Assembly (NCBI GenBank): GCA_902615845.1
Contig: CACMQS010000003.1
Span: 1 to 62,530, forward strand
DNA: 62,530 nt
Origin: an uncultured Alphaproteobacteria bacterium
GTDB lineage: Bacteria > Pseudomonadota > Alphaproteobacteria > HIMB59 > GCA-002718135
Direction of reading: 5' to 3'
This document shows positions 16,973 to 24,768 of this stretch, one piece after another (the stretch's first letter is position 1; the number at the start of each line of letters is the position of its first letter). The notes beneath the pieces are model-generated. The model did no database searches. It saw nothing but the letters and a program-made list of their open reading frames with translations, and was not told the DNA's origin. Position numbers and translations under genes: made by a program.

Positions 16973-17524
16973 ATGAATTTAACTGGTCAGTTCTTAATTT
17001 CAATGCCTTCATTAGAAGATGATAGATTTGAAAAAACAGTGATTTATATGTGCGCACACTCAAAAGATGGGGCTATGGGTATTATAATTAATAAGAAAAT
17101 TGATTATGATCTTTACCCCGATTTGCTTGAACAATTAGGTATAGACAAGCCATTAGAGGATAAAAAGCTCTATATTCGTTATGGCGGCCCAGTTGAAAGT
17201 GGAAGAGGATTTGTTTTACACTCTGATGAAGTAATTCAAAAAGAAACCTTAACAATAGATAAAGGTGTTGCGTTGACTAGTACTTCAGAATTTTTTGAAG
17301 ATCTTTCAAAAGGTAATGGCCCAAAAAATAGTATCCTAGCTCTTGGATACGCAGGATGGGGTCCAGGACAAATTGAAAAGGAATTAGCTTCAAATAGCTG
17401 GATGACGCTAAAAGCAGATAGTGATTTTATTTTTGACGAAAAAGTCAATAATAAGTGGAAGGATGCATTTAATTTATTAGGAATAGATGCAAGTAAACTT
17501 TCATTATTCTCTGGAAATTGTTAA
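16973..17524 (+). CDS. YqgE/AlgH family protein (UPF0301)
   Basis: A 183-residue protein with the full YqgE/AlgH signature: LTGQFLISMPSLEDDRFEKT at the N terminus, MGIIINK, YGGPVESGRGFVLHS, and LGYAGWGPGQIEKEL near 125-140. Biochemical role is not established for the family; AlgH was linked to alginate regulation in Pseudomonas. It is divergent from the dsbD gene across a 57-bp gap that must contain both promoters. A small minus-strand ORF begins directly at its stop codon. Family call is certain, function unknown. Confidence 0.9.
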   Translation: MNLTGQFLISMPSLEDDRFEKTVIYMCAHSKDGAMGIIINKKIDYDLYPDLLEQLGIDKPLEDKKLYIRYGGPVESGRGFVLHSDEVIQKETLTIDKGVALTSTSEFFEDLSKGNGPKNSILALGYAGWGPGQIEKELASNSWMTLKADSDFIFDEKVNNKWKDAFNLLGIDASKLSLFSGNC

Positions 17525-17716
17525 TTATAGAACAATATCAAAAACCCTTTCTTTATCTTTTTCTAAAACTTTTTTTATTTTAAATTTTGCAGTTTTTGTA
17601 AGTTTAGTACCCTTATTTGTCACAAATGATTTCATTTTAATTACTTCTTTTTCAGGCATTTTTCTTTCATATTTCAAAATATGTTTCTTTCCGCTAATAA
17701 TAAATGATGTTTTCAT
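17525..17716 (-). CDS. Small basic protein, unknown function
   Basis: A 63-residue lysine-rich ORF (19 K, with a central MPEKEVIKMKSFVTNKGTKL stretch) placed exactly between yqgE and the winged-helix gene, with no overlap on either side. It is on the same strand as the upstream winged-helix gene at 17748, 31 bp away. The plus-strand ORF over the same bases is hydrophobic and overlaps yqgE, so this frame is the better candidate. I recognise no family. Coding potential is plausible but unproven. Confidence 0.4.
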   Translation of the reverse strand: MKTSFIISGKKHILKYERKMPEKEVIKMKSFVTNKGTKLTKTAKFKIKKVLEKDKERVFDIVL

Positions 17717-17747
17717 GTATAATTTCTCTGATTGATTTAAATTAAAA

Positions 17748-18122
17748 TTAATTTCTTGGATTCAACTTACTGAAATAAGACCCCTCTTTCTGTAACCAAG
17801 TATTAATCATATTGAAAAAGTTATTACTTAAGTAATAATTTTTAATTCGCTTATCTGTTTTACTCTGTTCTTTAGTAAAAATATTTTTTTCCAAAGCCTC
17901 GTTTAGTATAGATTGAATAGATGATCTTGAACCAATTGACTTTGGTATATTTGCACAAATTGTTTCAAATGAAATTCCGTTTAATCTATTATTTTCATAA
18001 ATTTCTAATGAAATAACATGATGTAAAATTGATTTAAATAAAAATTTTGAAACATAATCTTCTGAAAAAAAACTGGAATATATATTTCTCTTTTTTTCTT
18101 TAATAATTTCTGTTTCTGTCAT
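17748..18122 (-). CDS. Winged-helix (MarR-like) DNA-binding protein, putative
   Basis: A 124-residue protein. Residues ~30-55 look like helix 1-2, ETICANIPKSIGSRSSIQSI like a helix-turn-helix, and ALEKNIFTKEQSKTDKRIKNYYLS like the recognition helix end and wing of MarR-type regulators (the D-K-R wing pattern is typical). It lacks the N-terminal length of full MarR proteins. It lies just downstream of amt behind a hairpin at 18151-18174, so it might be read through from amt or have its own promoter. A regulator role is inferred from the fold pattern only. Confidence 0.55.
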   Translation of the reverse strand: MTETEIIKEKKRNIYSSFFSEDYVSKFLFKSILHHVISLEIYENNRLNGISFETICANIPKSIGSRSSIQSILNEALEKNIFTKEQSKTDKRIKNYYLSNNFFNMINTWLQKEGSYFSKLNPRN

Positions 18123-18150
18123 TAATTACTCTGTCTAATATTTAGCAATT

Positions 18151-18174
18151 TTGGGAGAGCAAATGCTCTCCCAA
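18151..18174. terminator. Hairpin after amt
   Basis: A perfect 10-bp inverted repeat, TTGGGAGAGC then loop AAAT then GCTCTCCCAA, in the 100-bp gap between the amt stop and the winged-helix gene. On the amt (minus) strand the stem is followed by AAAATTGC rather than a U run, so it may act as a 3' mRNA stabiliser or Rho-assisted end rather than a strong intrinsic terminator. Confidence 0.6.
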
Positions 18175-18222
18175 TTATTAGTGACCAACTATAAGGAGTT
18201 GATTTGCTAATCACTAAATTCA

Positions 18223-19509
18223 TTAGTCTCTGATGCTGTAAGCCATTACGCCTACTTCAGATTTATCTGTTCCAAGTTTTTCAGCCTCTTCACTAATTCT
18301 AATACCAAAGAGCATTTTCATGATGTACCAAATAATAAATGATACAACAAAAACGAAAACATTAATTGCTATTATACCGTAGAGTTGAGCCCCAAAACTT
18401 GCAGCACTGTTTGAAATCGGAACAACTAATGTTCCAAAAATTCCAGCAAAACCGTGAACAGGAATTGCACCTACAACGTCATCAATTTTTAGAGATATTA
18501 AAAGTCTAGTACCGTAGAAGACAATTAAACCACCAACTGCACCAATGATTATTGCTAAAATTGGTGATGGAGCTAATGGTTCTGCTGTAATTGCTACTAG
18601 ACCACCTAATGCACCATTAAGCATCATAACAACATCTGTTTTACCAGTTACTAGTCTTGAAATTACTGCACAAGCCATTACTCCTGCACCAGCTGCCAAG
18701 TTAGTATTAATATATATTGTTGCTACTGCTGTAACATCATCAAATGTACCCATTGCAAGTTGTGATCCACCATTAAATCCGAACCATCCAAGCCATAGGA
18801 TAAATACACCAAGAGTTGCAAGAGGTATTGAAGAATTTGCAAAAGGCTCCATTGGAGCTGCTTCACCACTATCAGTGAACCTTCCTAATCTTGGGCCTAA
18901 TAAAATTGCACCAGCAAGTGCTGCTGCTGCTCCTGCACTATGTACTAGAGTTGAACCAGCAAAATCTGAGAAACCAGCTTCCGCTAAGTATCCTCCGCCC
19001 CACTGCCAACCCATTTCGATTGGATAAATGAAACCAGTTAATAAAGCACAAAAAATAAAGAATGGCCAAATTTTAATTCTTTCAGCTAGTGTTCCAGATA
19101 CAATTGAGCAAGTTGTTGCACAAAATACCATCTGAAAGAACCAGTCAGAACCATCTGAATAACCTGTATCGACAGCACTACCATCACTCCAAGGAATTGG
19201 AGATCCAATAAATCCACCAGCGGGTATACCGTAAGCCATATTGTATCCGACTAACCAAAACATTATTCCTGCAATTGAATACAAGCCGATGTTTTTAGCT
19301 GCAATTGTTGCTACACTTTTTGATGTAACAAGTCCTGATTCAAGCATTGCAAATCCTGCTGCCATCCACATGACCAAGAACCCAGATACAAGAAATAGGA
19401 AAGTATTTAATATGTATTGCACTTCACCATCTACCTCTGCTCTTGCGTATGAACTAAAGAGTAAGAAGACAGTTACAATGCCAATGAAATATATAGATTT
19501 TTTTAACAT
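18223..19509 (-). CDS. amt: Ammonium transporter
   Basis: A 428-residue Amt/MEP/Rh channel with about eleven membrane helices after a signal-like N terminus. Diagnostic pieces are WMAAGFAMLESGLV, GGGYLAEAGFSDFAGSTLVHS, WLGWFGFNGGS and GAIPVHGFAGIFGT with the pore histidines. It takes up ammonium across the inner membrane. I place the start at 19509 (MLKKSIYF) because GGAGG sits 4 bases upstream; the frame could be extended by ten codons but that would run through the ribosome site. The leader carries two glutamine aptamers (19602-19720). No glnB/glnK gene is adjacent, unlike in many bacteria. Confidence 0.92.
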   Translation of the reverse strand: MLKKSIYFIGIVTVFLLFSSYARAEVDGEVQYILNTFLFLVSGFLVMWMAAGFAMLESGLVTSKSVATIAAKNIGLYSIAGIMFWLVGYNMAYGIPAGGFIGSPIPWSDGSAVDTGYSDGSDWFFQMVFCATTCSIVSGTLAERIKIWPFFIFCALLTGFIYPIEMGWQWGGGYLAEAGFSDFAGSTLVHSAGAAAALAGAILLGPRLGRFTDSGEAAPMEPFANSSIPLATLGVFILWLGWFGFNGGSQLAMGTFDDVTAVATIYINTNLAAGAGVMACAVISRLVTGKTDVVMMLNGALGGLVAITAEPLAPSPILAIIIGAVGGLIVFYGTRLLISLKIDDVVGAIPVHGFAGIFGTLVVPISNSAASFGAQLYGIIAINVFVFVVSFIIWYIMKMLFGIRISEEAEKLGTDKSEVGVMAYSIRD

Positions 19510-19590
19510 TAATCCTCCATTATAAATTTCACAGTACATGGCTCACACTGAGTCATGTGTTACTTTTCATGCTTAGCTATGGAAATTAAT
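19508..19590 (-). promoter_or_regulatory. Putative expression platform of the amt riboswitch (SD sequestration)
   Basis: On the minus strand the segment ATTAATTTCCAT (19579-19590), just after the proximal aptamer, can pair with ATGGAGGATTAAT (19508-19520), which contains the GGAGG ribosome site and the first two bases of the amt start codon: five Watson-Crick pairs, two G-U pairs, one bulge, five more pairs. Between them lies a local hairpin (ACATG/CATGT arms, 19536-19558). ATTTCC could instead pair with GGAAGT in the proximal aptamer core. This would let glutamine binding free the anti-SD segment and switch translation off. The pairing was found by eye. Confidence 0.5.
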
Positions 19591-19601
19591 TACTAAGATC
19601 C

Positions 19602-19652
19602 GCGTTCCTTCGGTTTAACCTACTTCCGATTTGCAAACTGCAAATTGAACGA
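19602..19652 (-). ncRNA. Glutamine riboswitch aptamer (glnA RNA motif), proximal copy
   Basis: On the minus strand this reads as the glnA RNA: P1 5' arm CGTTC (19647-19651), P2 hairpin ATTTGC/GCAAAT (19629-19645), the conserved core CGGAAGTAGG (19619-19628), then CGAAGGAACGC closing P1 (19602-19612). The core and the CGAAGGAACGC end are the conserved parts of the glutamine-binding aptamer known from cyanobacterial and marine nitrogen genes. It lies in the leader of amt. Fit to the consensus is very good. Confidence 0.88.
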
Positions 19653-19668
19653 TTTTATAACTTTGCAT

Positions 19669-19720
19669 GCGTTCCTTCGACATTCGTCTACTTCCGTCAT
19701 TCAATAAGAATGATGAACGT
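19669..19720 (-). ncRNA. Glutamine riboswitch aptamer (glnA RNA motif), distal copy
   Basis: A second aptamer 16 bases upstream of the proximal one. Minus-strand elements: P1 5' arm CGTTC (19715-19719), P2 hairpin CATTC/GAATG with loop TTATT (19698-19712), core ACGGAAGTAG (19688-19697) and CGAAGGAACGC (19669-19679). The stems differ in sequence from the proximal copy while the core is kept, which is compensatory change expected of a selected structure. Tandem glnA RNAs are known; two copies allow a sharper or broader glutamine response. Confidence 0.88.
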
Positions 19721-19823
19721 AATGCTGATTTACTTTATTATTAAAATTTATTAAGAATATTTAAGTAAAGTTTGCTATGCATTTTTTGCATGAATAAAAA
19801 AATACAAGAAAACTAAGGAAAAT
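19721..19823. other. AT-rich gap upstream of riboswitch-amt unit
   Basis: About 100 bp of AT-rich sequence between the distal aptamer and the stop of the Gfo/Idh/MocA gene. It must contain the amt promoter. A small inverted repeat TGCA-TTTTT-TGCA lies at 19778-19790. I looked for a sigma-54 type GG-N10-GC promoter and did not find one, which fits streamlined marine alphaproteobacteria that use riboswitches for nitrogen control. Confidence 0.4.
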
Positions 19824-20975
19824 TCATATAACTTCAGATAAATTTATCCACTTTGAGTCTTTTGAACTAGAATCGACACTTGCGTTTATAAACTTCATTA
19901 TGTGTAAACCATCGTCAATATTTGGAAGAAGCTTTAGTAATTCCTCTTTATTTTCCTTATTTTGGATAACATCTGCAGCATCAGAGTAAATTTGTGCAAA
20001 TGCTTCAAGATACCCTTCTGGATGACCTGCAGGGATTCTAACATTAGCTTCAGTTCCCTCAACTTTAATTGAACCACCTCTAGTTATTATCTGGCTTGCC
20101 TCCCCTACTTGACTAAATGTTGCATAATTTGGATTTTCTTGACTCCATTTTAATGCTCCCTTGTCACCATAAATAGCTACAGTAAAATTATTTTCTTCAC
20201 CTGTCGCAACTTGAGAAATAGATAATGATCCTTTAGCGCCATTATTTAATCTGATCATAATTGAAGCATCATCATCTAATTTTCTTCCTTCAACAAAAGT
20301 TGTAAGATCTGCACTAACTGATTGCAATTTTAATTGAGTTATAAATTCTAACAAATGCATAGTATGACTACCAATATCACCTACTCCTCCTGCGGCCCCA
20401 CTTCGTGAAGGATCAGTTCTCCATTCTGCTTGTTTATTTGAACCTGTGTCTTCTTCTTTTGAGCCGAGCCAGCCTTGAAGATATGATCCTTTAACAATTC
20501 TTATTTTGCCAAGTGCTCCACTTTCAATAAGTGATCTCATACCTCTAACGACTGGATAACCGGAATAATTATGAGTTAAGAAAAAATGAGCATCAGATTT
20601 AGAAACTGCATCAACTAATTTATGAGCATCTTCCATTGTAGAGGTCATAGGTTTGTCACAAATGACATGAATATTTTTATTTAGAAATTCAATTGCTGGT
20701 GCAGCATGCATATGATTTGGTGTAACAATAGATACTACATCAATACCATCATCTCTTTTAGCTTCTTCCTCAGCCATAGTTTTAAAATCAGGGTAACTTC
20801 TTGAAGGATCGAGACCAATTTCTTCAGCAGATTTTGCAGCTTTTTCAGGGGTTGAAGATAAACAACCAGCAACAAATTCATATTTATCATCCATTCGTGC
20901 ACATAGACGATGAACAGCTCCTATAAAAGCTCCTTGGCCACCACCTATCATTCCTAATTTTAATCTTTTTTTCAT
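19824..20975 (-). CDS. Gfo/Idh/MocA family oxidoreductase
   Basis: A 383-residue NAD(P)-dependent dehydrogenase. The N-terminal Rossmann motif is GMIGGGQGAFIGAVHR (8-23), the catalytic lysine lies in CDKPMT near 107-112, and GVGDIGSHTMHLLEF near 195-210 carries the conserved D and H of the active site. This family oxidises sugars, inositols or glycosides, often at C3. It is paired with the isomerase gene 12 bp upstream and has a strong AGGAGGG ribosome site in that gap. Signal peptide absent. Substrate not determined. Confidence 0.87.
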   Translation of the reverse strand: MKKRLKLGMIGGGQGAFIGAVHRLCARMDDKYEFVAGCLSSTPEKAAKSAEEIGLDPSRSYPDFKTMAEEEAKRDDGIDVVSIVTPNHMHAAPAIEFLNKNIHVICDKPMTSTMEDAHKLVDAVSKSDAHFFLTHNYSGYPVVRGMRSLIESGALGKIRIVKGSYLQGWLGSKEEDTGSNKQAEWRTDPSRSGAAGGVGDIGSHTMHLLEFITQLKLQSVSADLTTFVEGRKLDDDASIMIRLNNGAKGSLSISQVATGEENNFTVAIYGDKGALKWSQENPNYATFSQVGEASQIITRGGSIKVEGTEANVRIPAGHPEGYLEAFAQIYSDAADVIQNKENKEELLKLLPNIDDGLHIMKFINASVDSSSKDSKWINLSEVI

Positions 20976-20987
20976 TGAAATTCCCTC

Positions 20988-22040
20988 CTAAATACCCAAA
21001 AGTTTTTTATTAGTTTCTTCATCCATTCCTGAATCAGCAAAATCATCAAATGCTTTTTCAGTCACATCTATGATATGTTCTTTTATAAATTTCGCACCTT
21101 CTTCTGCACCTTGTTGAGGGCTTTTTATACAACATTCCCATTCTAGAACTGCCCAACCATTAAAATTATAACCAGATAGTTTTGAAAAAATAGATTTAAA
21201 GTCAACCTGACCGTCTCCTAATGATCTAAATCTACCTGCTCTATTAATCCATGATTGAAAACCTCCGTACACACCTTGTTTCCCACTTGGATTTAATTCA
21301 GCATCTTTTACATGAAACATTTTTAATTTGTCATGGTAGATATCAATATGATCTAAATAATTTAAATGCTGAAGAATAAAATGACTTGGATCATAAAGCA
21401 TATTACATCTTGGATGATTACCAACCTTTTCTAAAAACATTTCAAAAGTAATTCCATCATGGAGATCTTCACCAGGATGGATTTCATAACAAAGATCTAC
21501 CCCAGCTTCGTCGAATTTATTTAAAATTGGTTTCCATCTTTTTGCAAGTTCATTAAATGCTTCATCTACTAATCCTTCTGGTCTTTGAGGCCATGGATAT
21601 AAATATGGCCAAGCTAGTGCACCAGAAAAAGTTGCATGTGCATTTAGTCCAAAGTTCTTTGAAGCCATTGCTGCTTGCATTAATTGATCAATAGCCCATT
21701 CTTTTCTTTTACTTGGATTGCCTCTTACTTTTTCATCTGCAAATCCATCAAAAGGAATATCGTATGCAGGATGAACAGCAACAAGCTGACCTTGAAGGTG
21801 AGTAGATAACTCTGTTAGTTGTAAATTATTATTTGCAAGAATTCCTTTTATATCATCACAATAATCTTTACTTTCAGAAGCTTTTTTTAAATCAATTAAT
21901 CTTGCATCCCATGAAGGTATCTGAACGCCTTTGTATCCTAAATTAGAAGCCCATTTTGATATTGACTCTAATGAGTTAAAAGGTTCATCATCACTTACAA
22001 ACTGGGCAAGAAATATTGCTGGGCCTTTTATTTTTTTCAT
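20988..22040 (-). CDS. Sugar isomerase/epimerase, xylose isomerase-like TIM barrel
   Basis: A 350-residue AP-endonuclease-2 fold protein (IolE/IolH/YcjR type). Metal-binding elements are CYEIHPGEDLHDG near 200-212, CNMLYDPSHFILQHL near 231-245, MFHVKDAE near 264-271 and AVLEWECC near 312-319. Such proteins epimerise or isomerise keto-sugars and commonly work with Gfo/Idh/MocA dehydrogenases, as the next gene here suggests; 3-keto-glycoside processing is a plausible joint role. It has no signal peptide. Exact substrate unknown. Confidence 0.82.
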   Translation of the reverse strand: MKKIKGPAIFLAQFVSDDEPFNSLESISKWASNLGYKGVQIPSWDARLIDLKKASESKDYCDDIKGILANNNLQLTELSTHLQGQLVAVHPAYDIPFDGFADEKVRGNPSKRKEWAIDQLMQAAMASKNFGLNAHATFSGALAWPYLYPWPQRPEGLVDEAFNELAKRWKPILNKFDEAGVDLCYEIHPGEDLHDGITFEMFLEKVGNHPRCNMLYDPSHFILQHLNYLDHIDIYHDKLKMFHVKDAELNPSGKQGVYGGFQSWINRAGRFRSLGDGQVDFKSIFSKLSGYNFNGWAVLEWECCIKSPQQGAEEGAKFIKEHIIDVTEKAFDDFADSGMDEETNKKLLGI

Positions 22041-22074
22041 ATTAAATCTCCATAATTATTTAAACATGAAACAG

Positions 22075-22803
22075 CTAGGTAGTCATTAAATTTTTAAAAT
22101 TTTCGTATAATTTTTTAGTATTATTGTTCATTTCTTGAATATTATTTCTAAGCAATTTATCTAGTTCTTCAGTGGAGTTTTTGCCTAAATATTTTTCTAA
22201 AGCATTTTTTAATTCAGGAACTTTGGACCATTTAATGATTGTGTTTTCATCTACTTCCATATGAAATTGAATACCATAAGCATGGTTTTTATACTTAAAA
22301 ATTTGAAATTTTGTAATATCTGATGAACCTAAAATTGTAACATCATAATTATTTAGTTCACTTACCTCATAACTATGCCATTGTAATGCTTTAATCTGAT
22401 TATCAAAATTTTGAAAAAGTTGATCCTTTTTTTTATTATCTAAAATATTAATATTTAGAACCCCAATTTCTGGAGGATTAGATTTAATTACTTTACCGCC
22501 AAGAATTTCTCCTAAAAATTGACAGCCTAAACAGATTCCGAGATATGGTTTTTGATTATTGAGAACAAATTCCTTTATCTTATTTTTTTCATCAATCATC
22601 CACGGATATTGTTCTTCCATCCAAGTATCCATTGGTCCACCTAAACAGATCATTCCATCATATATATCAAGATTAACAGGAATCTTTTCTCCTTTATCCA
22701 ATCGAATTATAGTTGTTTCTACTAAGTCTTCATTCATTAACTTTGTAAAGTATCCAGGTGTTACTAAAGGCGTATGTTGAAGAATAATTATTTTATGAGA
22801 CAC
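22075..22803 (-). CDS. Class I glutamine amidotransferase-like protein
   Basis: A 242-residue stand-alone GATase1 domain. The nucleophile is C91 in YLGICLGCQFLG, and the catalytic His-Glu pair is in QFHMEVDE near residue 185. GGPMDTW near 55-61 and the overall length match the GMP synthase-like amidotransferases annotated as type 1 glutamine amidotransferases or gamma-glutamyl hydrolases. No synthetase partner is adjacent. It may hydrolyse gamma-glutamyl compounds. The ogt gene upstream overlaps its start by 11 bp. Confidence 0.82.
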   Translation of the reverse strand: MSHKIIILQHTPLVTPGYFTKLMNEDLVETTIIRLDKGEKIPVNLDIYDGMICLGGPMDTWMEEQYPWMIDEKNKIKEFVLNNQKPYLGICLGCQFLGEILGGKVIKSNPPEIGVLNINILDNKKKDQLFQNFDNQIKALQWHSYEVSELNNYDVTILGSSDITKFQIFKYKNHAYGIQFHMEVDENTIIKWSKVPELKNALEKYLGKNSTEELDKLLRNNIQEMNNNTKKLYENFKNLMTT

Positions 22804-23233
22804 TTTGTTCTAAGTTGAGTAATCTTTTTTTTAACTTGATCCCCCCTCTTCCAGAAAATCCTCCAAGTTTACCATCGCTACGAATTATGCGGTGACAGGG
22901 AATAATAAGCAAAAGTTTATTTTGTCCACAAACATTACCTACATATCTTGGAGACGTACCAACTTTTTTTGCTATTTCTCCATATGTTGAAACTTTACCA
23001 TATTGAATTTTAGACAACTCTTTCCAAATTTTCTTTTGCAAAGGGGAGCCTTCAAAAGAATAGTTAATCTTAAAATTTTTAAGTTTTCCAGAAGCATATA
23101 AATTAATCTGATTCTTAATATTAATTAAATTAATTTTTTTATTTGTTTTTCCAAAACTCAGTGAAAAGACGCTGCCACTCTTTTTTTTTACCGTAATCCA
23201 ACCGAGTTTAGTTTTAAAAGAAGCAGTTTCCAT
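22793..23233 (-). CDS. ogt: Methylated-DNA--protein-cysteine methyltransferase
   Basis: A 146-residue O6-alkylguanine repair protein. The acceptor cysteine is C113 in IIPCHRIIRSDGKLGGFSG, preceded by the helix-turn-helix with KVSTYGEIAKKVG (80-92) and RYVGN (arginine finger, 96-100). It transfers the alkyl group from DNA to itself and is not reused. The N-terminal domain is reduced, typical of Ogt rather than Ada. Its stop overlaps the amidotransferase start. Confidence 0.9.
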   Translation of the reverse strand: METASFKTKLGWITVKKKSGSVFSLSFGKTNKKINLINIKNQINLYASGKLKNFKINYSFEGSPLQKKIWKELSKIQYGKVSTYGEIAKKVGTSPRYVGNVCGQNKLLLIIPCHRIIRSDGKLGGFSGRGGIKLKKRLLNLEQSVS

Positions 23234-23286
23234 ATAAAATTAATAACATTATTGAATGAATCTATCAAAATAATTTATAGTAAATC

Positions 23287-23493
23287 ATGGATGAAGATAA
23301 TTTAAATCTAGAAATTAGAAAATTTCTTAAACAAGTTGGTATTAGTTCTCAACGTGAAATAGAAAATTACATACGAAAAAAATTTACTGAAGGAAGTATC
23401 AAAATTGGTGAATCCATAAAAGTATCTATGAATTTATCATCTGAAGATGGAGAACTTAATCATTCAATTAAAGAAGATTTAAAAATAAAATAA
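23287..23493 (+). CDS. DUF6494 family small protein
   Basis: A 68-residue protein with the pattern D-NL-IRKFLK-VGI-SQREIE near 5-26 that I recognise from a small conserved alphaproteobacterial family (DUF6494). The N-terminal half looks helical, the C-terminal half is acidic with SMNLSSEDGELNH. Function is unknown. It is a single-gene unit, divergent from ogt and convergent with the M16 peptidase gene. Confidence 0.75.
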   Translation: MDEDNLNLEIRKFLKQVGISSQREIENYIRKKFTEGSIKIGESIKVSMNLSSEDGELNHSIKEDLKIK

Positions 23494-23514
23494 TTTTTTT
23501 AATTTGTTGAAAAA

Positions 23515-24768
23515 TTAGTTAATACGACTTTGTATTTTATCAATATTTTCAAGTTTAGATAATGGTCCAATACTTGATATAGTTATTGGTCGTTTTACAA
23601 TTTCATTAGCAATTTTTTGAACAGTTTCTTTAGAGACTTTATCTATATTTTTAATAATTTCAGATGGGTCAATTATTCTATCAAAGACTAGAAGTTGTCT
23701 AGCAGCACTCTCACATCTTCTAAATGCACTTTCCCTCCCCATCATTAAGCTTGCTTTCAATTGAGCTTTACCTCTATTTATTTCCTTTTCTGTAATTGAA
23801 TTAGGACTTTCATTTAATTGATCACATAAAACAGGTATGAGCTCTTGGATTTGATTTTCACCTGTTCCACAATAAATACAAAAAACACCCGTGTCAGTGT
23901 AAGAAGAACTAAAAGAGGAAATACCATATACAAGACCACGTTTCTCTCTTATCTCTTGAAACAATCTTGATGACATACCTCCACCTAATAAAGAAGAGTA
24001 AACCAATAAAGAATAGTAATCGTCATGGTGATAATCTATGCCTTCAAAACCAAGTAGTAAGTGAATCTGTTCTAATTTTTTATCTTCTCTGTATTCTCCA
24101 GATTTGTAATCAGCTTTTTGTCTTTCAGTAGATAATCCAGATGGTAGGTTAGTGCATGATTTTTTAATTGATTCTACAAATTGATCATGGTCAATTTTTC
24201 CAGCTGCACTTATTATCATTTTTTTTGGATTATAATGATTCATCATGAAGTCTTTAACTTCGTCTCTTGAAATATTTTTAATAATATCAGTTTTACCCAA
24301 TATGGAGCGTCCCATTGGCTGGTCCGGGTAAGCTTTTTCTTGCCAATAATCAAAAATCATATCATCAGGTGTATCAAGGTACATGCCAATTTCTTGAATT
24401 ATGACTCCTCTTTCTCGATTAAGTTCATCTTCAGCAAATGTAGAATTTTGCAAAATATCTGTCAGAATATCTATTCCGTAATGTAGGTCATCAGCTAGGA
24501 GTTTTACATAATAAGCTGTTATTTCCTTTGAAGTATAGGCATTTATATCTCCACCAACATTTTCAATTGTTTCAGCAATTTGAAGAGCATTTTTAGTTGA
24601 GGTACCTTTAAAAGCCATATGCTCTAAAAGGTGGGCAACACCATTTATGTCTTTTGTTTCATCTCTTCCGCCAACAAAATTCCATATACCCATTGATACT
24701 GTTTCCAGCCCTGGCATATTCTGGGTTACTATTCTTAATCCGTTTTCTAGTGTTGTAATTTTATGCAT
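23515..24768 (-). CDS. M16 family zinc peptidase (mitochondrial processing peptidase-like)
   Basis: A 417-residue inverzincin. The zinc site is H46-L-L-E49-H50 (VAHLLEHMAFKGT) with a downstream glutamate in RERGVIIQEI near 118-128; the C-terminal half carries GGGMSSRLFQEIREKRGLVYG. These proteins cleave small peptides, and in alphaproteobacteria this gene typically follows thrC, as here (8-bp overlap). It has no signal peptide. The family is the bacterial relative of mitochondrial processing peptidase beta. Confidence 0.9.
   Translation of the reverse strand: MHKITTLENGLRIVTQNMPGLETVSMGIWNFVGGRDETKDINGVAHLLEHMAFKGTSTKNALQIAETIENVGGDINAYTSKEITAYYVKLLADDLHYGIDILTDILQNSTFAEDELNRERGVIIQEIGMYLDTPDDMIFDYWQEKAYPDQPMGRSILGKTDIIKNISRDEVKDFMMNHYNPKKMIISAAGKIDHDQFVESIKKSCTNLPSGLSTERQKADYKSGEYREDKKLEQIHLLLGFEGIDYHHDDYYSLLVYSSLLGGGMSSRLFQEIREKRGLVYGISSFSSSYTDTGVFCIYCGTGENQIQELIPVLCDQLNESPNSITEKEINRGKAQLKASLMMGRESAFRRCESAARQLLVFDRIIDPSEIIKNIDKVSKETVQKIANEIVKRPITISSIGPLSKLENIDKIQSRIN

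Noticed and set aside
17487..17735. 82-codon plus-strand frame after yqgE
   Set aside because: It starts inside yqgE, has no ribosome site, and the minus-strand ORF fits the gap exactly without overlap.
18545..19027. 160-codon open frame on the plus strand inside amt
   Set aside because: It is antisense to a clear Amt coding region, is rich in Ala/Pro/Ser from complement of membrane codons, and shows no family motif.
19509..19539. Ten-codon N-terminal extension of Amt (MYCEIYNGGL)
   Set aside because: It would translate through the GGAGG ribosome site; MLKKSIYF has ideal spacing and looks like a proper signal-like start.
19721..19823. Sigma-54 promoter for amt
   Set aside because: No GG-N10-GC element was found in the gap; AT-rich sequence offers only generic -10-like hexamers.
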